Source: Aquisphaera giovannonii (GTDB taxonomy: Bacteria > Planctomycetota > Planctomycetia > Isosphaerales > Isosphaeraceae). From it: DNA of 64,000 bases. This document shows positions 19,566 through 28,753 of this stretch, piece by piece. The DNA lies in assembly GCF_008087625.1 (NCBI RefSeq), contig NZ_CP042997.1, forward strand, positions 5,642,001 through 5,706,000, in the 5' to 3' direction. Positions within the stretch are counted from its first letter, which is position 1. Every line of letters begins with the position of its first letter. The position numbers and the translations under genes are program-made. The notes below the pieces were generated by a model, which was not told the DNA's origin, ran no database searches, and worked only from the letters and a program-made list of their open reading frames with translations.

Positions 19566-20056
19566 CTCCACCACCGCCACCTCCTCGCCCCGATGCCGCC
19601 CCGGCCGCACGGTCCCCGCACGCAAGTCCCGTTCCCGCCAGGACTCGTGCCGGATCCGCCCTCCGGATCAGGTTACCCAATCGTACCGACGCGGACAACG
19701 CGAGCCGGAAGGGCCCTTCTCCTCCCGGAGGCTGGGCCCGCGGGGCTTGGCCCCCGCAGGCGTGCATCGCGAGCCGGCTTACTTCTGCTATAGCGGCGTC
19801 CCGCGGCTCGTTGTCCATGCCGCGATTGCGACCGCGGCATCGGCGTCGGCCGGGGGTCTGCCTACGCAGTCATGAATCATGCGTGCTTTCGCGGCCGCCC
19901 GTCATGCCCGGGTTGATAGGCCTTTGGTCGCGTGATGGGCCCGATGCCATGCCGGGGCCGTCCTCGCCCTTCGCGTCCCGGCCCTTCGCGGAGGCGCGGC
20001 CGGCGGGCGTCCCATCCCGCACCTTCGGTTCGAGCCAGTGAACTCCACCTCGCCCC
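19566..20056. other. Divergent intergenic region between exbB-like gene and uvrA
   Basis: No convincing gene. It should contain the promoter for the exbB-like cluster (minus strand), not identified. The uvrA promoter candidate lies just to the right. Confidence 0.4.
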
Positions 20057-20084
20057 TGGACAATCCACCGGACACGCGTATACT
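20057..20084 (+). promoter_or_regulatory. Candidate uvrA promoter
   Basis: TGGACA at 20057-20062, a 16-nt spacer and TATACT at 20079-20084 form a good sigma70-type promoter, giving a leader of about 55 nt before the uvrA ATG. No obvious SOS (LexA) box overlaps it. Confidence 0.6.
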
Positions 20085-20144
20085 ACCACTTCTCGCGCGC
20101 ATCGGCACGCAGGCGGCCGGCAACTAGGGAGGGGCATTCCAGGG

Positions 20145-23100
20145 ATGGCGACATCCGACATCGTGATCCGCGGTGCGCGGGAGCATAACCTGCGGGACGT
20201 CTCGCTCACCCTGCCGCGAGGGCGGCTGATCTGCCTGACGGGGGTCAGCGGGTCGGGGAAGAGCTCGCTGGCGTTCGACACGCTGTACGCCGAGGGGCAG
20301 CGGCGGTACGTGGAGAGCCTCTCCAGCTACGCCCGGCAGTTCCTCGGCCAGATGCCCAAGCCGGAGGTGGACCGGATCGACGGGCTCTCGCCGTCGATCT
20401 CGATCCAGCAGAAGACGGGCGGCCGGAACCCGCGATCGACCGTGGGCACGATCACGGAGATCAACGACTACCTCCGCGTCCTCTTCGCCCGGGTGGGGCA
20501 GGGGCATTGCCCGAAGTGCGACCGGCCGGTGGCCGCCCAGACCCGCGAGCAGATCGTCGCCAGGATCCTCTCGCTGCCCGCGGGTACGGCGTTCAGCGTG
20601 CTCGCCCCGGTCGTGCGGGGCCAGAAGGGCGAGTACAAGGACCTCTTCACCGACCTGGCGAAGGCCGGCTACGTCCGGGCCCGGGTCAACGGGACGGTGC
20701 ACTCGCTGTCGGACCAGCTCGCGCTGGACCGGCAGATCAAGCACAACATCGAGGTCGTCATCGACCGCCTCAAGGCCGGGCCGAGCGTCCGCGGCCGGCT
20801 CTCGGAGGCCGTGGAGCAGGCGCTCAAGCTCGGCGAGGGGACGGTGATCGTCGCCGCCGAGGGGCAGCCGGACCTGCTGCTCTCCTCGGCCTACGCCTGC
20901 ACGCATTGCGGCCTGAGCTTCGACCCGCCCAGCCCGCAGCTCTTCAGCTTCAACAGCCCGCAGGGGATGTGCCCGGCCTGCGACGGCCTGGGCATCCGCC
21001 ACGGCTTCGACCCCGACCTCCTGGTCCCCAACCCGAAGCTCTCGGTCTGGGACGGGGCGATCAGCCTCCTCGGGCCGGTCAAGGGGATCGGCCGCTGGCG
21101 CAGGCACCTGTTCGAGGGCGTCGCCGCCAACTACGAGAGCGACCCCGACGGCCCGCCCAAGGGGACGATGCTCAAGGGCCCGTGGAAGGACCTGGACGAG
21201 CGGTTCCGCAAGGTCTGGCTGTACGGCTCCGGCGACCGGGTGATCGTCCACCACTGGAAGAGCCGGTCGAAGGTCTGGTCGCACGCCGAGCCCTGGGAGG
21301 GGGTGGCGACGGAGCTCCTGGCCCGCTACCGCAAGTCCCACGGCGGGCCGACGAAGGCCCAGCTCGAGCCGTACATGCGTAGCGTCACCTGCCCGGAGTG
21401 CCACGGCAACCGGCTGAACGCCCGGGCCCGGGCCGTCCGCGTCGGCGGCAAGACCCTCGTCGAGCTCGGCGCCATGCCCATCAGCGAGGCCGCCCGCTTC
21501 TTCGACGCCCTCGCCGAGGGGGCGGCGGCAGAGGCCAAGCCCCCCGGGGCCGCCCCCGGTAAGGCGGGGGCCGAAGATCGTGCTCTCCCCCTTGCGAAGG
21601 GGGAGTCGGAGGGGGTTCCGGAGCCGAGCGGCAAGGCGAGCGAGGGGAGCCCCAACGGTCAGCTTGCGGCCGCCGCGCCGGCGATCCCGCTCGACGCGGT
21701 CTCGCGGACGATCGCCGAGGAGCTGCTCAAGGAGATCCGCGGCCGGCTCCGGTTCCTCACGAACGTCGGCCTGCACTACCTGGCGCTCGACCGCGCCGCG
21801 CCGACGCTCTCCGGCGGCGAGGCCCAGCGGATCCGCCTGGCCAGCCAGGTCGGCGCGGGGCTCGTGGGGGTGCTCTACATCCTGGACGAGCCCTCGATCG
21901 GGCTGCACCCGCGGGACAACGACCGGCTGATCGCGACGCTCCAGCGGCTCCGCGACGTGGGCAACACCGTGATCGTCGTCGAGCACGACGAGGACACGAT
22001 GCGGGCCGCCGACTGGCTCGTGGACTTCGGCCCCGGCCCCGGCGTGAAGGGGGGCGAGGTCGTCGCGCAGGGGACGCTCGCCGACCTGTCGAAGGCCAAG
22101 GACAGCCTGACCGGCGCGTACCTCTCGGGCAAGGCGGAGATCCTGATCCCGGCCGACCGCAAGGCGCCGGACGGCCGATCCCTGACGATCAAGGGGGCCC
22201 GCCAGAACAACCTCAAGAATGTCGATGTGAAGATCCCGCTCGGCCTCTTCGCCGTCGTCACCGGCGTGAGCGGGTCGGGCAAGAGCTCGCTCGTCGGCGA
22301 CATCCTCCGCGACGCCCTCGCCCGCGACCTCAACGGCGCCGAGACCACGCCCGGCGCGCACGACGCGATCGAGGGCGTGGACCAGCTCGACAAGGTCATC
22401 GACATCGACCAGTCGCCGATCGGCCGGACGCCGCGGTCCAACCCGTCCACGTACACGAAGCTCTTCGACCAGATCCGCGACCTGTACACGAAGCTGCCGG
22501 AGGCCCGCGCCCGGGGCTACCAGCCGGGCCGGTTCAGCTTCAACGTCCCCGGCGGCCGCTGCGAGGCCTGCGAGGGGAACGGCTCGAACAAGCTGGAGAT
22601 GGACTTCCTCGCCGACGTCTGGGTGACCTGCCCGGTCTGCGAGGGGAAGCGGTTCAACCGCGAGACCCTCCACGTCCGGTTCAAGGGCAAGAGCATCGCC
22701 GACGTCCTGGACATGGACGTGCAGGAGGCGCTGGAGCACTTCTCCAACGTCCCCAAGATCGCGGCGATGCTGAAGACCCTGCACGACGTGGGCCTCGACT
22801 ACATCAAGCTCGGCCAGCCCTCGCCGACGCTCTCCGGCGGCGAGGCCCAGCGCATCAAGCTCGCCCGCGAGCTCGTGAAGCGGGGCACCGGCAAGACGCT
22901 GTACATCCTGGACGAGCCGACCACGGGCCTGCACTTCGAGGACGTCAAGAAGCTCCTGGAGGTCCTCCACAACTTCAAGCGGTCGGGCAACACGGTCGTC
23001 GTCATCGAGCACAACCTGGACGTCATCAAGACGGCCGACTGGCTCATCGACATGGGCCCCGAGGGGGGCGCCGGCGGCGGCCGGGTCGTCGCCGAGGGGA

Positions 23101-26100
23101 CGCCGGAGGACGTCGCCAAGGTCGCCGCCAGCCACACCGGCGCGGCACTCCAGCGGATCCTCCACCCCGACCACGACCGGCACGTCGGCCGGGCCGCGAA
23201 GCCCGCCGCGAAGAGGCGGGGCAGGGGGGCGTCGTCCGAGGAGGGGCTCGACGCGATCGCCGTCCGGGGGGCCCGGCAGCACAACCTCAAGGGGATCGAC
23301 GTGGACATCCCCCGCCACAAGATGACGGTGTGCAGCGGCCCGTCCGGGTCGGGGAAGAGCTCGCTGGCGATCGACACGCTGTACGCCGAGGGCCAGAGGC
23401 GGTACGTGGAGAGCCTCTCCAGCTACGCCCGGCAGTTCCTGGCCCCGCTCCAGAAGCCGAAGGTGGAGCACATCAGCGGGCTCTCCCCGGCGATCAGCAT
23501 CGAGCAGAAGACGACCAGCAAGAGCCCCCGCTCGACGGTCGGCACGGTGACGGAGATCCACGACTACCTCCGCATCCTCATGGCGAGGCTCGGCCAGCCC
23601 CACTGCCCCTCGTGCGGCACCCCGATCGGGACGCAGACGGCCGACGAGATCGTCGAGAAGATCCTCCACCTGCCGGAGGGGACGAAGGTCTTCATCATGG
23701 CCCCCGTCGAGCGCCGGGACGGCGAGGCCTACGAGGCGCTCTGGGACGACCTGCGGGCCTCGGGCTTCGCCCGCGTCCGCGTCGACGGCAAGTCGGTGGA
23801 CCTGGACAAGCCGCCGAAGCTCAGCCACCGCCGCAAGCACCGCGTGGAGGTCGTCATCGACCGCGCGGTCGTGCGCCGGTCCACCCGCTCGCGGCTGGCC
23901 GACTCGGTGGAGTCGGCCCTGGACCTGGGCAAGGGCGTGCTCCACGTCGCGAAGGTCGGCGACGAGGACAAGGAGGCGCACTGGCACGTCGAGCGGTTCA
24001 GCCAGCACCGCTCGTGCGACCGCTGCGGACGCAGCTTCGAGGAGCTCTCGCCGCACAACTTCTCCTTCAACAGCCCGCTCGGCTGGTGCCCCGTCTGCGA
24101 AGGGCTGGGCACGCAGCACGGCGCCAACCCGGCGGTCCTGATCCCGGACCCCCGCCGCAGCCTGCGCGAGGGGGCCGTGGACGTCTGGCCGAAATTCGAC
24201 GAGAACCCCGCGTTCGCCCGGATCGTGGCGGCGATCGCGGACGCCGAGGGGATCGACCTGGACATGCCCTTCGATGACCTGGAGGGCCGCCTGCGGCGGA
24301 TCATCCTCCACGGCGCGGGGGAGACCTGGTACGCGGTCCCGCCGGATGAGGAGGCGGGCTTGCCCGGGTTCTCGGTCCAGTACAAGGGCCTCTTCCCGGC
24401 CATCGAGGAGGCGTCGCGGGTCTCGTTCGTCTACCGGTGGAAGCTCCAGGGGATGGTGGACGACGTCCCCTGCGCCGCGTGCATGGGGGGCCGGCTCCGC
24501 GACGACTCCGGCGCCGTGCGGTTCCACGGCCACACGATCGACCAGATCAGCCGCTGGCCGCTCGGCCAGACGCTGGCCTTCTTCCAGGGCCTGAAGCTCG
24601 GCAAGGACGAGACGCACATCGCCGGGGACCTCGTCCGCGAGATCCGCGACCGGCTCACGTTCCTCGTGGACGTCGGGCTCGACTACCTGAGCCTGGCGCG
24701 CGGGACGCCGACGCTCTCCGGCGGCGAGAGCCAGCGGATCCGCCTGGCCAGCCAGATCGGCAGCGGGCTCACGGGCGTGCTGTACGTCCTGGACGAGCCG
24801 ACGATCGGCCTGCACCCGCGGGACAACGCCCGGCTGTTGAAGGCGCTCAAGCACCTCCGCGACCTGGGCAACACGCTGGTCCTCGTCGAGCACGACCGCG
24901 AGATCATCGAGGCGGCGGACAACCTCGTGGACTTCGGGCCCGGCTCCGGCGCGTTCGGCGGCGAGGTGACCGCGGCCGGGCCGCCGTCGAAGGTGAAGGC
25001 GGCGTCGAAGTCGCTCACGGGCAAGTACCTGAGCGGCAAGTCGGCGATCCCGGTCCCGACGAACCGCCGGCCCGCCTCGGCGGAGGCGGACGGCCCGGCG
25101 ATCGTGATCCGGGGGGCCCGGCAGAACAACCTCAAGGACATCGACGTGCGGATCCCGCTGGGCGTGGTCACGGCGGTGACCGGCGTCAGCGGGTCGGGCA
25201 AGAGCTCGCTCGTCGAGGACATCCTCTGGAAGGCCGCCGCCAAGCAGCTCCACCGCGCCCAGCTCACGCCCGGGGCGCACGAGTCGATCGAGGGGCTGGA
25301 GCGGGTGGACAAGGTCATCAGCGTCGACCAGACGCCGCTCGGCTCGACGCCCAACTCCACGCCCGCCACGTACTCGGGCGTCTTCGACCTGATCCGCGAG
25401 CTCTTCGCCAAGATGCCGGAGGCCAAGGTCCGCGGCTACACCTCGCGGCGGTTCAGCTTCAACATGGCCGGCGGGCGCTGCGAGACCTGCGAGGGCGCCG
25501 GGCAGAAGCGGATCGAGATGCACTTCCTGCCCGACGTCTGGATCACCTGCGACGCCTGCAACGGGGCGCGGTTCACGCCCGAGGTCCTCGCCGTCAAGTT
25601 CCACGGCAAGACGATCGCGGACGTCCTGGACATGACGGTGGACCAGGCGCTCGACCTGTTCTCCGGCGTGCCGCGGATCCGCAAGATCCTCCAGACGCTG
25701 CACGACGTCGGCCTCGGCTACATCCCGCTCGGCCAGTCCGCGCCGACGCTCTCCGGCGGCGAGGCCCAGCGCGTGAAGCTGGCGGCGGAACTGGCCCGGC
25801 CGGACACGGGCAAGACGCTCTACATCCTGGACGAGCCGACCACCGGCCTGCACCTGGACGACATCCGGAAGCTCCTGGACGTGATCCACCGCCTGGCCGA
25901 CCTGGGCAACACGGTGGTCGTCATCGAGCACAACCTCGAGGTCATCAAGACGGCCGACTGGCTCCTCGACCTCGGCCCCGAGGCCGGGCTCAAGGGGGGC
26001 GAGCTCGTCGCCGAGGGGACGCCCGAGGAGGTCTCGAAGGCCACTCGCAGCCAGACGGCCCGCTTCCTGGTGGACCTCCTCGCCGCCGGCCCGTTCGCCG

Positions 26101-26846
26101 AGCGCGAGCGGTTCGACCCCAAGGCCGCCGCGAAGAGGGCGATGGAGGAGGCGAAGGCCCTCCGCGAGGCCGCGAAGGCCGGGGCCGCCGGGGCTCCCGC
26201 CGCGGTCGCGTCCGGTTCGTCGAAGGGCCGCAAGGGCTCACCCGGCAAGAACGGCCGGGCGAAGGCGACCGCCACGGCCGTCGCCGCCATCGCCCCCCAG
26301 CTCGACGCCCTCGCACCCTGGGAGCTCGACGGCCGGACCTGGCACACGAAGACCAGGACGGCCCGCAACGGCAAGCCCGCCCGCTGGGACGGGGCGATCC
26401 TCGAGCAGGTCGTGGACCGGATCGAGGAGCTGGCCGGCGACCGGCTCGCCCCGACCGCGTGGTCGGAGCGGGGCGTCGTCCGGATCGAGGCCCCGACCCG
26501 CGACCGCGACAAGAAGCGCCCGTTCCCGTTCTTCCACGCCACGACGTCCGCCGAGTGGGTCGTGACGCTCCGGTTCTTCGTCGCCCGCAACACCTTCCAG
26601 GCGAAGACGCTGGAGTCGCAGCTCAGCCTCCCGCCGTTCCACGAGTGCTCCCCGCCCGTCCACAGCGACGCGCCCCGCCTGAAGGTGGAGCTCGAGGGCT
26701 CGTACCAGGTCATCACCCTGACCGCACACTCCACCGACGGCCTCGACACGCCGGCCTTCCGCGGCTTCCTCGACAAGGCCGTGGCCGCCGCCCTCGCGGA
26801 ATCCACGGGGAAAAAGGGGAAGTTGAAGAAGGCCAGCGAACTATGA
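20145..26846 (+). CDS. uvrA: Tandem-fused UvrA (two complete UvrA copies plus novel C-terminal domain)
   Basis: 2,233-residue DNA damage-recognition ATPase of nucleotide excision repair. Two full UvrA units are joined head to tail: about 1-1005 and 1033-1985, linked by a basic segment. Each unit has two Walker A motifs (GVSGSGKSS, GPSGSGKSS and equivalents), two ABC signatures (LSGGEAQRIRLA, LSGGEAQRIKLA, LSGGESQRIRLA, LSGGEAQRVKLA) and CxxC zinc modules, so all four ATP sites look intact. A single chain therefore holds what is normally a UvrA dimer. Fused UvrA proteins are known in Chlamydia and planctomycetes. After an Ala/Lys-rich linker, residues about 2049-2233 form an extra domain I do not recognise. 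About 45 extra residues near 470-515 contain a palindromic repeat (21585-21605). The GTG-free start at ATG 20145 follows GGGAGGGG. Confidence 0.97.
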   Translation: MATSDIVIRGAREHNLRDVSLTLPRGRLICLTGVSGSGKSSLAFDTLYAEGQRRYVESLSSYARQFLGQMPKPEVDRIDGLSPSISIQQKTGGRNPRSTVGTITEINDYLRVLFARVGQGHCPKCDRPVAAQTREQIVARILSLPAGTAFSVLAPVVRGQKGEYKDLFTDLAKAGYVRARVNGTVHSLSDQLALDRQIKHNIEVVIDRLKAGPSVRGRLSEAVEQALKLGEGTVIVAAEGQPDLLLSSAYACTHCGLSFDPPSPQLFSFNSPQGMCPACDGLGIRHGFDPDLLVPNPKLSVWDGAISLLGPVKGIGRWRRHLFEGVAANYESDPDGPPKGTMLKGPWKDLDERFRKVWLYGSGDRVIVHHWKSRSKVWSHAEPWEGVATELLARYRKSHGGPTKAQLEPYMRSVTCPECHGNRLNARARAVRVGGKTLVELGAMPISEAARFFDALAEGAAAEAKPPGAAPGKAGAEDRALPLAKGESEGVPEPSGKASEGSPNGQLAAAAPAIPLDAVSRTIAEELLKEIRGRLRFLTNVGLHYLALDRAAPTLSGGEAQRIRLASQVGAGLVGVLYILDEPSIGLHPRDNDRLIATLQRLRDVGNTVIVVEHDEDTMRAADWLVDFGPGPGVKGGEVVAQGTLADLSKAKDSLTGAYLSGKAEILIPADRKAPDGRSLTIKGARQNNLKNVDVKIPLGLFAVVTGVSGSGKSSLVGDILRDALARDLNGAETTPGAHDAIEGVDQLDKVIDIDQSPIGRTPRSNPSTYTKLFDQIRDLYTKLPEARARGYQPGRFSFNVPGGRCEACEGNGSNKLEMDFLADVWVTCPVCEGKRFNRETLHVRFKGKSIADVLDMDVQEALEHFSNVPKIAAMLKTLHDVGLDYIKLGQPSPTLSGGEAQRIKLARELVKRGTGKTLYILDEPTTGLHFEDVKKLLEVLHNFKRSGNTVVVIEHNLDVIKTADWLIDMGPEGGAGGGRVVAEGTPEDVAKVAASHTGAALQRILHPDHDRHVGRAAKPAAKRRGRGASSEEGLDAIAVRGARQHNLKGIDVDIPRHKMTVCSGPSGSGKSSLAIDTLYAEGQRRYVESLSSYARQFLAPLQKPKVEHISGLSPAISIEQKTTSKSPRSTVGTVTEIHDYLRILMARLGQPHCPSCGTPIGTQTADEIVEKILHLPEGTKVFIMAPVERRDGEAYEALWDDLRASGFARVRVDGKSVDLDKPPKLSHRRKHRVEVVIDRAVVRRSTRSRLADSVESALDLGKGVLHVAKVGDEDKEAHWHVERFSQHRSCDRCGRSFEELSPHNFSFNSPLGWCPVCEGLGTQHGANPAVLIPDPRRSLREGAVDVWPKFDENPAFARIVAAIADAEGIDLDMPFDDLEGRLRRIILHGAGETWYAVPPDEEAGLPGFSVQYKGLFPAIEEASRVSFVYRWKLQGMVDDVPCAACMGGRLRDDSGAVRFHGHTIDQISRWPLGQTLAFFQGLKLGKDETHIAGDLVREIRDRLTFLVDVGLDYLSLARGTPTLSGGESQRIRLASQIGSGLTGVLYVLDEPTIGLHPRDNARLLKALKHLRDLGNTLVLVEHDREIIEAADNLVDFGPGSGAFGGEVTAAGPPSKVKAASKSLTGKYLSGKSAIPVPTNRRPASAEADGPAIVIRGARQNNLKDIDVRIPLGVVTAVTGVSGSGKSSLVEDILWKAAAKQLHRAQLTPGAHESIEGLERVDKVISVDQTPLGSTPNSTPATYSGVFDLIRELFAKMPEAKVRGYTSRRFSFNMAGGRCETCEGAGQKRIEMHFLPDVWITCDACNGARFTPEVLAVKFHGKTIADVLDMTVDQALDLFSGVPRIRKILQTLHDVGLGYIPLGQSAPTLSGGEAQRVKLAAELARPDTGKTLYILDEPTTGLHLDDIRKLLDVIHRLADLGNTVVVIEHNLEVIKTADWLLDLGPEAGLKGGELVAEGTPEEVSKATRSQTARFLVDLLAAGPFAERERFDPKAAAKRAMEEAKALREAAKAGAAGAPAAVASGSSKGRKGSPGKNGRAKATATAVAAIAPQLDALAPWELDGRTWHTKTRTARNGKPARWDGAILEQVVDRIEELAGDRLAPTAWSERGVVRIEAPTRDRDKKRPFPFFHATTSAEWVVTLRFFVARNTFQAKTLESQLSLPPFHECSPPVHSDAPRLKVELEGSYQVITLTAHSTDGLDTPAFRGFLDKAVAAALAESTGKKGKLKKASEL
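21585..21605. repeat. Palindromic GC repeat inside uvrA coding sequence
   Basis: Inverted repeat CTCCCCCTT-GCG-AAGGGGGAG (9-bp arms) followed by GGAGGGGGTTCCGG, related to the intergenic type B repeats at 37434 and 52986. It is translated in frame as part of a 45-residue segment absent from typical UvrA, located between the zinc-binding region and the first signature motif. Confidence 0.75.
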
Positions 26847-26882
26847 CGGTGACCGTGCGTGCGGGCCGAGGCGATTGAAGAG

Positions 26883-26920
26883 TTCAACCACGGAAAACAC
26901 GGAAAGGCACGGAAAGGGGA
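26883..26920. repeat. Dispersed CACGGA-type repeat after uvrA
   Basis: Three closely spaced copies of a CACGGAAA-like word (CCACGGAAAACACGG, then GGCACGGAAAGG). Similar CCACGGAxxxCACGGA runs are scattered in intergenic regions of many planctomycetes and other bacteria. No coding role is expected. Confidence 0.5.
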
Positions 26921-27030
26921 ATCCGATCCTTGTACCGGTCGAACGGGCCGGCGGCTTCGAACGGCCCGAGGCCGCTTCGAATGCCGAGGGTCGGGGACCG
27001 TCGATCCGATCCCCTCGGGCCCGGATCACC

Positions 27031-27636
27031 TCAGAGGATTCGACACGCCTCGTCGAAGGAGAGGCGGGGGGCCCGCGGCGGGAGATTGGTGCGGTCGCCG
27101 TAGCCGAGGTTGCAGAGGAAGTTGACCTTCCACTTGCCGTCGGGGAAGAACTCCGCGTTGACCTTCTCCGCGTCGAAGCCCGCCATCGGGCCGCAGTCCA
27201 GGCCCAGGGCCCTGGCGGCGAGCATCAGGTAGGCGCCCTGGAGGGTGCTGCTCTGGGCGGCGGTCCGGGCGATCATCGCCTCGTTGCCCACGAACCAGCT
27301 CCGGGCGTCCACGAACGGGAAGAGCCGCGGGAGGTGCTCGTAGAACGCCATGTCCTGGGCGACGATCGCCGTCACCGGCGCCGACCGCGTCTTGTCCACG
27401 TTGCCCGGCATCAGGGCCGGGATCAGCCGCTCCTTGGCCTCCGGGGTCGTCGCGAAGACGAACCGGGCGGGCGACGCGTTGGCGCTCGTCGGCCCGAGCC
27501 GGGCCAGGTCGTAGATGTCGCGCAGCAGGGCCTCCGGCACCGGCCTCGGCAGCCACGCGCCCAGCGTCCGGGCGTCCCGGAAGAGGACGTCCAGCGCCGC
27601 CCCGTCGACCCGCACGCCCCGATCCACGTCCGCCAT
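27031..27636 (-). CDS. Nitroreductase-family protein, RutE/HadB-like
   Basis: 201-residue flavin-dependent oxidoreductase. The FMN-binding segment [15 protein letters not shown], the central [21 protein letters not shown] and the Gly-rich [12 protein letters not shown] match malonic semialdehyde reductase (RutE) and related nitroreductases, and the length fits. ATG 27636 is chosen: GGGAGGG lies 6 nt upstream, while the earlier ATG at 27642 directly abuts it. A MarR regulator is encoded upstream on the same strand, and two MarR-type palindromes (27672-27687, 27715-27730) lie in the gap, so expression is probably released by a small-molecule ligand. The rest of a rut pathway is absent, so the physiological substrate may be a quinone or nitro compound. 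Confidence 0.9.
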   Translation of the reverse strand: MADVDRGVRVDGAALDVLFRDARTLGAWLPRPVPEALLRDIYDLARLGPTSANASPARFVFATTPEAKERLIPALMPGNVDKTRSAPVTAIVAQDMAFYEHLPRLFPFVDARSWFVGNEAMIARTAAQSSTLQGAYLMLAARALGLDCGPMAGFDAEKVNAEFFPDGKWKVNFLCNLGYGDRTNLPPRAPRLSFDEACRIL

Positions 27637-27671
27637 GGCCATCCCTCCCGCAATGAGGTTTTAATGGAGAC

Positions 27672-27687
27672 GGTCAACGTGTTGACC
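27672..27687. promoter_or_regulatory. MarR-type operator 1 (nitroreductase promoter)
   Basis: Perfect inverted repeat GGTCAAC-GT-GTTGACC, 36 bp before the nitroreductase start. The half-site GTCAA/TTGAC recurs at 27715-27730 and at 28234-28249, linking the three sites to one regulator. Confidence 0.75.
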
Positions 27688-27714
27688 ATCTCGTCGTAAA
27701 GTCTGATTGTAGAC

Positions 27715-27730
27715 AGTCAAGACGTTGACT
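27715..27730. promoter_or_regulatory. MarR-type operator 2 (between marR and nitroreductase)
   Basis: Inverted repeat AGTCAA-GACG-TTGACT in the gap after the marR stop and before the nitroreductase. It shares the half-site of operators 1 and 3. Two sites 43 bp apart (about four helical turns) would allow cooperative binding. Confidence 0.7.
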
Positions 27731-27745
27731 ATAGGCCGAGGTACT

Positions 27746-28231
27746 TCATTCGGCCTCGGAGCAGCCGGCGTTCAGCCGGGCGAGCATGCCGTGCAATTGC
27801 CGCAGCTCGTCCTGCGAGAGCCGGCCGAAGATCCCCTTCAGGACGGCCTCCTCGCCGGGCTTCGCGGCCCGCGCGAGCCTGCGGCCGGCGACCGTCAGGT
27901 AGATCCGGTTGACGCGGCGGTCGTCCGGGTCGGGCCGTCGTTCGACCAGCCCGGCCGCCTCCATGCGGTCGATGAGCCCGACCACGTTGGCCTTCGTCAC
28001 CAGGAGCCGCTCGGCGAGGTCCTGCTGCGTGAGGCCCTCGCCGAGGCAGAGGGTCATCAGCGCGTCGAACTGGGCGAGCGTCGTCCCGTGGCGGGCCAGC
28101 TCCTCGGAGAGGTGGCGTTCCAGCCGCCCGTGGAATTCCACCAGCGCCACGGCGACCTTGACCTCCCAGGGCCGGGGATCGTCGTGCAGGACGGGCAGCG
28201 AACGCGAGTGCGGCTTCCGGGTTGGGCTCAT
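27746..28231 (-). CDS. MarR-family transcriptional regulator
   Basis: 161-residue winged-helix repressor. The helix-turn-helix is LTQQDLAERLLVTKANVVGL and the wing is ERRPDPDDRRVNRIYLT, both standard for MarR. Flanking helices would form the dimer interface. The gene lies upstream of, and co-directional with, the nitroreductase (109 bp gap). Three copies of a GTCAAC-type palindrome surround it: one touching its own start (28234-28249) and two before the nitroreductase. The simplest model is a repressor of itself and of the reductase that releases DNA on binding a phenolic, nitro or quinone ligand. The ligand is not deducible from sequence. Confidence 0.93.
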   Translation of the reverse strand: MSPTRKPHSRSLPVLHDDPRPWEVKVAVALVEFHGRLERHLSEELARHGTTLAQFDALMTLCLGEGLTQQDLAERLLVTKANVVGLIDRMEAAGLVERRPDPDDRRVNRIYLTVAGRRLARAAKPGEEAVLKGIFGRLSQDELRQLHGMLARLNAGCSEAE

Positions 28232-28233
28232 TT

Positions 28234-28249
28234 GGTCAACATCTTAACC
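28234..28249. promoter_or_regulatory. MarR-type operator 3 (marR autoregulation)
   Basis: GGTCAAC-AT-CTTAACC, an imperfect palindrome with the same half-site as operators 1 and 2, only 2 bp upstream of the marR start codon. Binding here would block marR transcription or translation initiation. Confidence 0.65.
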
Positions 28250-28326
28250 AGATTGGGGCGGAGGTCAATGGGGGGAGTTCGGCGAGCCCGATTCGCCATC
28301 GGCTTTCTCGCCTGTGCGAGGCGGTC

Positions 28327-28369
28327 GCCCCCTCTCCTTGACCCTCCCCCGCGGTGGGGAGGGGACCGG
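28327..28369. repeat. Type A palindromic GC repeat
   Basis: CCCCTCTCC...CCCTCCCCC-GCGGTGGGGAGGGG core, as at 17104, 17234, 53112 and 53242. A downstream part with TGGGTAAGGACAAGCTTGG and GAGGGAGAACCGGA is shared, in diverged form, with the copy at 53286-53372, so the repeat unit is composite and over 100 bp long. Confidence 0.65.
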
Positions 28370-28483
28370 AGCATCGGCTCCTCACTTCTGGGTAAGGACA
28401 AGCTTGGTGAGGGAGAACCGGATACGCCTCGCCTCACCAGGGGATGATCCGGAGGCTCATGCGACCGACTCTTGGTCTTTTGT

Positions 28484-28637
28484 AGGGTGAGTCAAGCGGA
28501 GCGCGGACGCACCGGACCGCCTTGTCATGTGGTGCGGGTGGGGACGACGGGGGCTCGGGCCTCGCATGCGAGGTGAACCCGGGCCGTGCCCGATGACGAG
28601 CCGATCCGGTGCGTCCGCGATCCGCTTGACGCACCCT
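28484..28637. repeat. Large palindromic element with 45-bp arms
   Basis: The arms at 28484-28528 and 28593-28637 are reverse complements with 40 of 45 positions matching by eye. They contain GTCAAGCGGA and CGCGGACGCACCGGA. The 64-nt centre holds a perfect palindrome CCTCGCATGCGAGG (28560-28573). No gene lies inside. The structure resembles a REPIN or MITE-like non-autonomous element, or a gene encoding a structured RNA. Confidence 0.75.
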
Positions 28638-28753
28638 GCAAAAGTCGGACGAGCGGCAAGGCCCTCGCCATCCGCCCCCCTCCCACTCCACGTTGATGAC
28701 GGGGAGAACCGGATCCTTTCCCGATCTTTCCAGGAGGCTTGTGGGACCAACCC

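Noticed and set aside
20124-25931. 1,935-residue open frame antisense to uvrA, and similar long antisense frames at 2495-4837, 12062-14650 and 31125-34454
   Set aside because: Each exactly shadows a well-supported gene on the other strand. Very high GC at third positions removes stop codons from the complementary frame. They have no family features.
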